Shown here: one piece after another, positions 38,991 to 49,337 of the stretch | Layout: each line of letters begins with the position of its first letter | Numbering within the stretch: position 1 is the stretch's first letter | Assembly (NCBI GenBank): GCA_963924555.1 | Contig: OZ004596.1 | Span: 124,001-188,000, forward strand | Direction: 5' to 3' | Source: Crambe crambe | Lineage: Eukaryota; Porifera; Demospongiae; Poecilosclerida; Crambeidae | Length of the DNA stretch: 64,000 nt | The notes under the pieces: model-generated | What the model was told of the DNA's origin: nothing | Database searches by the model: none | Seen by the model: only the letters and a program-made list of their open reading frames with translations | Program-made: the position numbers and the translations under genes

Positions 38991-40355
38991 ATGAGTTCCA
39001 CTCTGAGCGATGCTGAACTATCAGGAAAATTGAGAGCCCTGGGAGTGGACGTAGGACCCATTACTGACACCACTCGCAAAGTCTATTTAAACAAATTGCA
39101 GTCCTTGACTTCCAAATCCCCTCCTTCCACCTCCAAACCTAAGAGTGATGAGGGACAGAAAAGTGATGTACGACCAATAACACCTCCTCTTCCAGCCCCA
39201 CCCCCACCCCCAATCTTGCCTCCAGCTAGTCAAAACTCAACTCAAAGTGAGTGGAGATCCCTCTTTCTAAAATTGATTTTTCTCTCCTCCATAATTATGT
39301 CTATGAATTGTTTGATTTATTCACACTGTACTCTAGTAGTAGTGGAACAGCTGGTAGCTTCATTTGACAACCCCAGTCACGTGGCCAGTGACACTGCCTT
39401 TCTCTTCCCTGGGGGAGAAGTGGTCCTTGCCAGCCGTGCCATCCTCAGCACCCAATGTAACAAGATGATACCACTACTCTACAATGCACAAAGTAAGCTC
39501 CTTCATGTCCCTTTGAGTAGCCATGAAAAGGTTTACTTTTGTAGTGCCTTATTCTGTAAATGTGGCTACATTGAGTGGCCAGATGTTGGAATTCTTGATT
39601 CGAGAGGAAGAACTGGTGCAGGATTTGAAGGAGAAGATATGCATGTCAAAAGGTATCCCAGTACTTCAGCAAAGACTGATCTTCCAGCAACAAGAAATGC
39701 CAGACACTAGTACTTTCGGGAGTTGTGGGGTATCTTTGGGATCCACCCTGCAACTTATCTTACTGACACTGGAAATGACCCCTCCTGCCATCAGCTACTT
39801 GTGTCCAGCCATGAACCCTACCCTCTCTCTCTACCACTTCAAGATAGGGTTAGGACTAGAGCAGGTGCTAGGGATGCAGCTGTCCCCTCAACAGCAGCAG
39901 CAACAATGCATCTCACTCCCTTCACACATCACACACATCGTTCATATTCATGATGCTCACTATGACGGCTTCAAACTCTTTCTCCGATACCTGTACTGTA
40001 GGAAGCTTCAGCAACTACAACCAGCTGGTGAGTGTGTTAGGTCGTTACAATGGGACTTATGCCCATTAATCAAGTGTGTGTATGTTGTACTAATTAATGT
40101 GCTGTTATAGTACATAATGATTTAATAGGTAGCCAGACAGGCACTCATCTGGTGGGCATTCATCTGGTGTGCTATGTGCTTGGAGAATACTTCCAGTTGC
40201 CATTGCTGGTTGAGGACTGTCTCTCAGTCATTAGTAGCCACTTGCAGGTGGACACTGCTAATTTGCTGCTCCAGTATGCAGAGACCATCCACAGCCAGGC
40301 ACTCAAGGAAGTTTGCCTCCAGCATTTAAACACGCTTTCACATCCTAGGTCATAA
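38991..40355 (+). CDS. LEM-domain/BTB protein with inserted ubiquitin-like domain
   Basis: Four coding exons (38991-39246, 39343-39492, 39545-40027, 40129-40355) join in phase to about 371 aa. Residues 3-40 are a LEM domain (LSDAELSGKLRALGVDVGP, ITDTTRKVYLNKLQSL), the fold that binds BAF at the nuclear envelope. A Pro-rich linker follows. Residues 86-135 look like the first half of a BTB domain (DTAFLFPGGEVVLASRAILS, then KMIPLLYNAQ). Residues 137-205 are ubiquitin-like: VATLSGQMLEFLIREEELVQ, DLKEKICMSKGIP and QQRLIFQQQEMPD, ending STLQLILL. After a Gln-rich loop, BTB resumes: VHIHDAHYDGFKLFLRYLYC, VCYVLGEYFQLPLLVEDCLS, YAETIHSQALKEVCLQHL. There is no transmembrane segment and no terminal Gly-Gly. 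I know no protein with this order; a CUL3-adaptor or chromatin-linked role is inference. Confidence 0.85.
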
Positions 40356-40477
40356 ATTAATTACACCATTGTCACTTCTATTAACAAGAATAATTATAAT
40401 GGTTGGCAATAAAAATCTCTGAATGTGATAACTATTAGACCTGCAATAGAAAAACCAACAAGTTATGTTAGTGTGGA

Positions 40478-41382
40478 TCAAGCCAATCCATCAAGCTGCT
40501 CCTGAATCTTCTCCAGCTGCAGTTGAAACAGACACTAAAAATGCAGACATTGCCAACTCTCACATTCCATACTTTATTGTAGAATGCAAAGAGTTCGGCA
40601 TGTGTGAAGTCCACCTGTATCTTTTCCCTCTCCTATATATAACAACCAATTGATGTCACCAGAGGTCACATGACCCTAACTGTAAATATACCTCTCCTTC
40701 CTTGACAACAAACTCAAAGAGAGCATTAGGCTGCTTCAATTTAGATCTCCCCGATTGAGCCATGGTCAAGTTCTGTCGCCAGTTCACCTCCTCCAACTAC
40801 ACAGTGTTGGGATCACACTAGACACACATCAATCATTATTACTCGCTTGTTTAGGGTAGAAAGTGCAAGAACGAAGTTTCTCCACAGTCCCTTTCCCCTG
40901 TGAACTCCATCCTTGGAGAAACACTTGCACCTGCAATCAATAATGCTTTAACAGGCCTCTTAAAAGTCTCTTTTCTCACCTTGTCTTCATCCAAACCTAG
41001 GGCAGCTAGTTGAGACTTCAGCAAGGAAGGTTTTGCTAAGTGGTACGCTGCCTGTTGCAAGATAAAGGTTGTAGTCTCTATCACCAGCTCCAAGCCCTTG
41101 GGATCTAGCTGCAGAGCACCTTGTAGTCTTTCTTCTTCTTCTGCCGTGAACGCCCTCTCACTCTAAACGGTTAACTATGGCTTCATGTGATGATATCTAA
41201 TTAATGCTCACCTTCAAGTGTAGTTTCTGCAGGACACGAGACAAGATCTTGGCAAATTTCCCGCTTTCCAAGTTATTGATCAAGGAAGCTGCTTTTTTCA
41301 AGCTGAAAAATGAATGACAGTCATGCTTAACCCACAACCAAGTGTAATCCTACCTGGGAGTTGCCTGAAAGAGCTCTGCCAT
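40478..41382 (-). CDS. COMMD10: COMM domain-containing protein 10
   Basis: Subunit of the Commander/CCC complex, which acts in endosomal recycling and copper/NF-kB regulation. The start is the ATG complementary to 41380-41382 (MAELFQATP). Exons give [82 protein letters not shown], and [20 protein letters not shown] (the COMM-domain Trp and MA-hS motif). The last exons give [14 protein letters not shown] and, after a 57-nt intron, [12 protein letters not shown], stopping at 40478. The order and C-terminus match human COMMD10. It starts 98 bp downstream of the ThrRS stop on the same strand. Confidence 0.93.
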
Positions 41383-41479
41383 TTTTGTTTTTATTATGCT
41401 ACGCACGCGCGTAAAATATACTGGGCGTGGTTAAGTGCAGTTAAGTTACAAATAAATTAAGTCAAATAAAATAAGACTG

Positions 41480-44400
41480 TCACTCTTCTTTGGGAAATTC
41501 TTTGGAATCATCATTGGCACGGGATTTCTTGAGACGGTGGAGACGTGCCACCAAGTCCTCCAGAGAGAACTCTCCATGGACCACATTGTCTCTCGTACGC
41601 ACATTAACAGTCTTATTGGTCTGCTCCTTCTCTCCAACCACTAAAACAAGGGGGAGAAACTCACCCAATGCAGCTCTAGACACACATAATTACCTAAGGC
41701 ATAGTTGTACTGGGCCAGTTGAGTAGTCCTGATCTTCTTATTGAAGGTGTCTCCAGGATACACATCGACATCAGCCATGAATCCCTCTTCAAAAAGCTTG
41801 CGCTGGACCTGTAGAATGAAAGTATAAACCAGTTCTATTTTATCCTCCGGTAGCTAAAAACTGTATAGGTCATCGATCAATAGGGGCTCCCCACAATCAC
41901 AGTTTTCTTTGATATGGTAAACGTGATACTGATTAATGATTTGGCCCCATCCCTTGCCACTCCAGCAGTCCTGTGTCATTTTGATGGGGTATGTATTGTG
42001 TGTGTGTGTGGTCAATCAAACGGTATGAGATTTCATCGATTATTCCTCCATCCCATATACATAGGCATTATATAATACACTTCCTGAAAAACTAAAGCAA
42101 GAGGCCATGGCAACAGTATTCATGGAGATACACATCAAAAGGAGAATTATCACAATGAATATCCACAGCCATTATTCTCAATCACATTAGGAGAAGCCAA
42201 CTAAGCGTACCAAGCCACCACATGGTGTATGTCACCGTGACAACACACTATAGCCATCCCATGCAGTTGAAATTCAAGATACTAATTATTAATGCAGTGG
42301 ATCAATATGATACTTTAATTCAGGAATTGCAGTTGGGACATGTAATTGATATGCTGGAGAATTTGCACTATGGACTGTTGAATGCAGTAATAGAGTTGCA
42401 AGCATAATACATATGGCATGGCTAGCTTGCAGCTGCATGCATGTTGGCTGAGATAGAGGCAGTATGGAGAACATAAAAGGATATAAAATAGGGTCTTAAT
42501 CACTTGAACAATCAAACCAACTAATTCCTCTAAATTGAATAGATATGCAGGGAAGCAATTTCAGAAAACAACAGCAGATGACAAACAAATTGATACAGAG
42601 AATAGCTACAACACACATGGAGACATGCCGCTACATCTCAAATCACGACAAATGACAGTTATTAATTATCCACCGCTTGTTAATTGCTTTATACATTAAA
42701 GCTAGCCATCAAAGCCTATGAGAGAGGGCCTGCCGGCCAGGTTGGTCTGTTTCATTGGATTGAGGTAGTACACTTGTCACTCAGCTGCCCCCACAGCCTG
42801 GCAAGGAAGGTGAGGTGTGAGGGAGAGTGTGGGAGGGTGTGGGAGTCACCACCAAGCAACCACCGCCAGCATGGTGGGTGGCAGGGCTAACAACTTCAAA
42901 TGGAAGATGTAATTCAATGAACTCCATGCAACAATAGGACGGATAATAGTTAAGGTGGGGCCAGGCACTACCACTTGCTTGCTAGGAACTTAATGAACCT
43001 GATTTACAAGTGATACAGAGTTAAATGAAGCAATCCTTTGATCTCGCTAATTAAGTCTATTCATAGTTGTCTTTGATGAGCCATCATGAAATATAATATA
43101 CCCCAGACCTCCCAAATCTGCAAATACGTGAAATAATCATCCTAATGATTCGATTAATTTCTGAAGACCAGTATGAACAGTAGCACAATGGAAGACTCAC
43201 TGAAATGGCGTATTCATCTAGTTTTGAGGCAACGGGTATGACCATGATCTGACGAGGTGACAGCCAGAAAGGCCTGCAGAGAAAAGTTTCACATGAAAAT
43301 CATTACAGGTCTGGGCTAACATGTATTCATTATCAAGTAGTGCAAATAGTATTCACAGTTGAAAGTTGCCTTTTGATTTTTATCTTAAATAAATGGACTT
43401 CAACACTTAAAAATGTGCATTGAACATATACATACATTGACATGTTTGTACACAAACATACACACATACATACATTGACATGTATGGTACATAAACATGA
43501 CATGCTTGCACATTCAGTGTCATTATCCACCCTGGCCTTCTCTGCCAGTTCCAGTGAGTCAGTCAGGCCACTACACTACATGTCTCTGTCTTTCAGGAAT
43601 GTATGGTGTCAAATACTAATTGGTGGTCAGATCCTCTGACATGTTAGGAAGTGATGAGGTCTTGAAGGTTTAGCTGATCTCACTACAGCGGCTGTGTTTG
43701 AAGTGGTGAGGAGAGGTTAATGCCCACCTGGCCAGCTTGTTGGAGAGGCATGGTGGGTGGAGCTGTATCTAATTGTGTGGAATGCACTCTATACCTCATC
43801 CCCACCCACCCAACATGAACTGCAGGGGCCATCCTCCAATGCATACAGAACAGAACCAATATTCCCTCTATGCTTGCCCCCACTCAGTGACTTACCACTT
43901 TCCTCCAAAGCTCTCAGTGAGAATGGCCATCATACGCTCCACAGAGCCAAGCATTGCACGATGGATGATCACTGGACGCTTCCTTTCCTCGCTATTGGCA
44001 CCTCTGCACATCAGAGACACAGAAAATGTACCAATGGAAATTGTGTCCAACTTTTCTTGTGTGAAAGTTACTGAAAATACTTAGTAATTAAATCAACTAA
44101 TGGGATAAAAAAACAACCACATCCTTTTCTCCAACAAAGATCCGACCACAGTAGACAGAGCTCCACTCACTGACACACCACACAAATAGATCACATGCTC
44201 CCCAAGCTAGATAGTACAATTCCACATGTATCATGCATGGAGGGGATCAAGCTAGATACAATTCCACATGTATCATGATCAAACTAGATACAATTCCACA
44301 TGTAAGCTTATCAAGATACAATTCTGCATGGGAGGATCAAGCTAGATACAATTCCACATGTATCTATCATGCATGGAGGGGATCAAACTAGCCACATGTA

Positions 44401-47400
44401 TCATGCATGGAGGGATCAAGCCAAATACAATTCCACATGTATCATGCATGCATGGGACTAAGACCTGCTGCTAATTAGATCAGCCGAGATTGAAATACAG
44501 TACATGTGCAGCAACATGTCGACCAGCCAGCCAACCAGCCACTTTCAACTTCCATTAACTGGAGGAATGCTTTGATGGAAATGTCCATTGATCTTGGTCC
44601 AAGTTTGGTTTGAGCTGTAAACACGTCTTCCTGCCTTCCTGCTGCCACTAAAGGACAGGTCACTTACACATGAAATAAACATCACTTTCAGATTAATGAT
44701 TAGCACTGAATACCACACAAAAGGACTACTAATTGAACCCAGGACCACATTAAACCTTTAGTGGAGCTCTCTCACTCCACTCATTGCTTACGTCACATAG
44801 TGGAGGTTGAAGCGTTCTGGTAGCTGAAAGTCCAGCTGTATGGTAGCACATTGGTGAGGTCGCTTCAATGCATCCATAATCACAATGTCAATCTGCAAAA
44901 TATCGAGCATGAAATAAACGATTTGTGCACTTTATAACTTAAACATTACAGACGTTTCAACACCTTTACAGACATCATCATCATCAGAAATTTAAGAAAT
45001 TTAAATTTTAGTTAACCTGGAAACAGGACTGTATAAGTACGTATTGGAGCAAGTGCCTTGAACTAACTAAGATAAAATTGGATACCTTAGGACCATAAAA
45101 GGCTCCATCACCAGGGTTCAGTTGCCATGGGTTGCCAAACTCATTCAGGGACTGCTCCAGTTGCTATAGGAGGTTTAACAATACACAATCATCCAATGGT
45201 GCACTGACACATCATCCCTTACCGCCTCAGCCTTATCCCAGAGTTTAGGGTCTCCCATAGACTTCTCGGGTCGAGTGGAGAGATAGAGCTTGAAGGAAAA
45301 CCCAAACACACCGTACACATGCTGCAGAAAGTCCAGGCATCCTCGAATCTCATCTGTAATCTAAATGGAGGGAGTAACCCCACAATTGTGGTTTAAAATA
45401 CCAACAGTCTGTCCAAGATTTAAGCAGACCTGGTCAGGAGTGCAAAAGATGTGTGCATCATCCTGCTGAAAGCGTCTCACTCGAGTCAGACCAGAAAGAG
45501 CTCCTGAAACTTCATTGCGATGGAGTACTCCAAAGTCAGCCATTCTCAGAGGCAACTCTCGCCAGGAGCGAGGACGATGGTCAAACATCAGGCTGAATGG
45601 TGAGAATCAGGAGAATTACTCCTTAATTACGATTCATAATTAATCAGTACCAATGGCCAGGACAATTCATTGGCTTCAGTGCAAAGGTTTCTTTCTCCAC
45701 TTCAAACTGAAACATGTTTTCCTATCGAGAGAGAAAACACTGTTTGGAAAAGGGTCACCAGGAATAAAAGGTTCACTCACAGCATAATGATCCCAGTGTC
45801 CAGAAGTCACCCAGAGTTTGCTATTGTAAATATTAGGAGAGACCACTTCTTGGTAACCTCTCTTCCGATACTCCATTCGAATGAGCTCCACTAGTGCATT
45901 GTAGATGTGAGCTCCACGAGGCAGGAAGAAACAGCTGCCAGGGCTCAGCTCATGGAAGAAGTACAACTCCTGGTCACGTCCTAACTTGCGGTGGTCCCTC
46001 TTGGCAGCCTCTTCCTGGAAGTGTTTCCATTCCTTCAGTTGCTTTGAGTCAGGAAAGGAGATGCCATAAATACGCTGAAGGGACTCAGCCTGACTGTTCC
46101 CCTCCCAGTAAGACGATGAGCTCTACAAGAGGGAGAGATTAGATGAAAGGTTCCCTGCTGCATCGACTTGCCTTAGTAATGGTGGCTGCCTTGATTTTTC
46201 CAGTGTGACGGACATGAGGTCCCCGACACAGATCAATAAGGGGTCCACACCTGGAGGAGAGCAGAGAGGGGGGGTGAGGTAAGCAAGAGGGCATAAGATA
46301 AATATTACACCTGTAGACTGTGGTGGTAGGTGTCTTCACACGTTCATTGATAATACGACACTTGAACTTATTGTACTAAAGTGGAAATAAACAAAATTAG
46401 AGGATGCATCAAGAGGTAAAAATACCTTGAACATCTCCAAGAGGTCTTCTTTCTTCACCTCCAGTCGAACAAATGGTTGTTTTTCCTTAGTGATGGACTT
46501 GAAGAGAGTTTCTAAATTGCCATACTCATTGGGAGACACCTGGTGGTTCTCAAGAAACATGTCGTAATAGTAGCCACCATCGATGGGAGGACCATAGCAC
46601 AAACAGCCCCCATAGTGACGCTCCATCGCTTCCCCAAGAATATGAGCACTTGAGTGCCAGAACACTTGTTGCCCTGAGAAATACATCCTTTATCAGCCAT
46701 GGTTTCCTACATTCGATATATTGTTCACCTTCATCATCATCGAACTTTAGAACACTAAGAGAACAGTCTTCCTCCAGTGGACGGTCCAAATCCCAAACTA
46801 CTCCATTCACCTATGCAGAGAGGAACAGAATACAGCTGACAAGGAAATCCACATATACACATACCTTGGCTACCACTGCATTATCGGCCAAGCCCTTGCT
46901 GCAGAGGGAGATTTAATAAACTGAAGTATTTTATGGAGCTGGAGCAATCTGTACCTGACAGATGACATGATTTCATAAGGGGTGGTTCTCCATGCCTGTC
47001 CCTGCACTTGCTTACCATCAGGCAGCGTCACAGTGATAGGGCTAGAATTTTTGGCTACAAAGTGAAATAGGTACTATGGTAAAGGGTAAACCTATTCTAA
47101 AACTCATAGTATAATACACAAGATTATCTTTTGAATAATGTAACCCTTTACCAATTCTAAACATACCAGCTATCATGGCATCATACTCTGCCTTGATCCT
47201 GTCAAATATTTCGATTCTGGTCTTGAGGTAATCTGGAGGGGGCTGCATCTGGAGAGAGAGAGAGTCAAGCCGTGTTGCAGTAGATATCCTATTGCTAACC
47301 TCCAGAGGTCGCGATGTCTTTTCCTTAGATGGTTCGGACATGACTCTTCGCTTATGACTGAATGGTAGACTAAGAGTAGTGAAGTGTAGCTTGGAGAATG

Positions 47401-47479
47401 GTTTACACACAAATGGGTATTTAATCACACTCCTGGTTCCAGTGGCTAAAAAAAGTGGAATGGTTGCAGACCTCAGCAT
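41480..47479 (-). CDS. TARS1: Threonyl-tRNA synthetase, probably dual-targeted
   Basis: Class II synthetase that charges tRNA-Thr. About 15 exons encode, in order: a basic N-terminal extension, the TGS domain ([20 protein letters not shown]), the editing domain ([19 protein letters not shown] and the catalytic-Cys region [12 protein letters not shown]), and the class II core. The core shows [20 protein letters not shown] (motif 1), [11 protein letters not shown] (zinc Cys), [16 protein letters not shown] and [13 protein letters not shown] (motif 2), [26 protein letters not shown], and [20 protein letters not shown] (motif 3). The anticodon-binding domain is last ([35 protein letters not shown]). 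Two in-frame ATGs exist. One at 47479 adds about 46 residues resembling a mitochondrial presequence; one at 47341 starts the cytosolic form (MSEPSKEK). Introns at 41820-43195 and 44006-44785 are unusually long. Confidence 0.95.
41820..43195 (-). other. Long ThrRS intron
   Basis: About 1.4 kb between two anticodon-domain exons. AT-rich and without a recognisable gene. The size is out of line with the 50-100 nt introns around it, so old transposon sequence is possible. Confidence 0.4.
44206..44456. repeat. Imperfect minisatellite in ThrRS intron
   Basis: Five to six degenerate units of about 35-55 bp share AGATACAATTCCACATGTAT and CATGCATGGAGGGGATCAA blocks. Confidence 0.88.
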
Positions 47480-47755
47480 CCACACTACCACCTAGAGCTA
47501 CATGAATGAAAGGAATTACATTCCACTACACCACCAACACCTCCAAGACCTAGAAGCCACTCAACCATGCACCATGACCTACCTTATCGTTCAGCCTCAC
47601 TACACAGTGCTTGCATGCAATATAGTAGAGAAGCAACCCTGGCCTGGCCTGCTGATGTAATTACGCCACATGCGCGGTCCAAAGTGCAAGTAGGAGGGAG
47701 CCCCGTATAATCGACCGCATGACGTCATAAGTAACTTGAGCGCTCTAGCCATAAC
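47480..47755. promoter_or_regulatory. Bidirectional promoter ThrRS / VPS28
   Basis: 276 bp between divergent ATG codons. A perfect CRE palindrome TGACGTCA at 47720-47727 lies 29 bp upstream of the VPS28 ATG. No TATA box is clear. Confidence 0.6.
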
Positions 47756-48433
47756 ATGGCTAGTGGAAGTGTCCAGTTATTCGGTCAAGTAGGAAGTGGC
47801 CCATACCAAGGTGCACCAGATACTGGAAAGACCATGGAAGAAGTCAGACTCCACGAGAACGCCAGGCAAAGGGAGGAAATTGATAATAGAGCAAATGTCT
47901 ACTCCCTTATCCAGACCATAGAGGCATTGGAGAAGGCCTACATCAAAAACGCTGTGACTCCTCACGAGTACACTACACAGTGTAATCTCCTCTTGGTCCA
48001 GTTCAACGCAGCCTTTAAACTGATCAAATTCCCTGATGTAGAGTCCTTCAGTAAGAAGTATCTCCTCCATTGCCCTGCAGCTCTGGAACGCATCAAAGAA
48101 GGCAGACCCATAACCATCAAAGATGATCGAGGCAACCTCAGCAAGTCTATCTTTGAGATAGTAACTCTGTTCATTACAGTAATGGATCGATTGCGTCTTG
48201 AGATCCGTGCTATGGACGAGTTGCACCCTGACATCAAGGATTTGCACGAAACCATGAGCAGAATGAGTTCCTTGCCACCACAGTTTGAAGGAAGACTCAA
48301 GGTCCAGAAGTGGCTGGATGTTCTCAATGCCATGCAAGCCAGTGACGAATTGTCAGAAGAACAAGTAAGACAAATGCTGTTTGATGTTGAGAGTGCCTAC
48401 AATGACTTCAATAGATTTGTTTCTCACACTTAA
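47756..48433 (+). CDS. VPS28: VPS28, ESCRT-I subunit
   Basis: Core ESCRT-I subunit for sorting ubiquitinated cargo into multivesicular bodies. It is an intronless 225-aa frame, the usual family length. The N-terminal core-binding region includes VRLHENARQREEIDNRANVY, ALEKAYIKNAVTPHEYTTQC and RIKEGRPITIKDDRGNLSKS. The C-terminal four-helix domain that contacts ESCRT-II/VPS36 includes FITVMDRLRLEIRAMDELHP, LKVQKWLDVLNAMQASDELS and MLFDVESAYNDFNRFVSHT. Absence of introns is notable beside intron-rich neighbours, but the frame is intact and has its own promoter, so it is a gene and not a retrocopy remnant as far as can be seen. Confidence 0.96.
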   Translation: MASGSVQLFGQVGSGPYQGAPDTGKTMEEVRLHENARQREEIDNRANVYSLIQTIEALEKAYIKNAVTPHEYTTQCNLLLVQFNAAFKLIKFPDVESFSKKYLLHCPAALERIKEGRPITIKDDRGNLSKSIFEIVTLFITVMDRLRLEIRAMDELHPDIKDLHETMSRMSSLPPQFEGRLKVQKWLDVLNAMQASDELSEEQVRQMLFDVESAYNDFNRFVSHT

Positions 48434-49337
48434 TTATGTATGTCATTATAGAATTGTGTCTTTGTCCAAATATTAGCTATTAGTCTGCACATAATTAAAG
48501 TTTCTGCTCTCCACTGCAAGTCCCATCAGAGAGGCTGATATCTATGTGTGTTCAGCATGCTGTGGCCTCATCTATAAGAAATTTGCCTCACCTTTGTAAT
48601 TTGAAAAGCACACAACCTGTTACCATAGTTACCAAGGAGGCTCAGTGCACTCCATAGCTTGACTAGATTTCTACAAGAAGTTGTCCCCATCAACCAGACT
48701 AGATGTCTATTCCAGGAGGACTGACCTGTTTGCCACTCTCAGAGTGGCAGTAACTTTCTGAGCATGGCTCTCAAATCTGATAACATCTACTTGGATGGCT
48801 GCCCCAACCTGAATCAAATGTGTATGTGCATCATCAGATTACTATGACCATACTATAATGTACCTGTCCATGCAAAGTCTGCAAGGAGTGAATAATTATG
48901 CTTTTCAACTGTCTTTCATCCAGAGTGAAGTCAGAGACTTTCTCAAATATCCTAAAAATACAGTTGTTAAATTAATATTTCCCCTAAAAAACAATGGATT
49001 CTCATTACAGACTGCTATTCAAATAATAATACTTCTGCTCCAACTTCTCCATTCATTCTGCAGAGGTGAAAGGTCAGCGATCTGTGGCACGTGGGTAAGC
49101 GCGGGATTATGTGCACGTGGTTCATCAGTCGACTGGTGTGTGTGCCATTCTTAGTCAGAGAACTTGTACTGGTTTCTGAACTGCTTTCTTCCTTAAGCTA
49201 TTCTTTGGAAGCAAAATAACGTAAGTAAAAGTAGTATTGCATGTTTTTAATGATATTAACCGAGTTTCTCTTGCTTCAAGAATCTATTGATGTGCTCTAA
49301 TTAGAATTAATCTTATCCTTTGTTTCTAGTTAAGGAA
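48434..49337. other. Intergenic VPS28 / ZFR with ZFR leader exon
   Basis: 904 bp. VPS28 3' UTR lies at the left. At the right, a probable ZFR 5' UTR exon ends at 49220 (AAATAAC/GTAAGT), with a leader intron to TTTCTAG at 49329. Two CACGTG E-boxes (49088-49093 and 49114-49119) lie just upstream. No other gene is seen. Confidence 0.55.

Noticed and set aside
43442-44084. Overlapping plus-strand frames in the ThrRS region
   Set aside because: They overlap a ThrRS exon (43896-44005, minus) and its introns and have no conserved motif.
47756-48433. VPS28 as a processed pseudogene because it is intronless
   Set aside because: The frame is intact and full length, with no poly-A tail remnant or flanking duplication, and it shares a bidirectional promoter with ThrRS.
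48858-49154. 98-codon plus-strand frame between VPS28 and ZFR
   Set aside because: Low-complexity composition with no motif; it overlaps the presumed ZFR promoter and leader exon.
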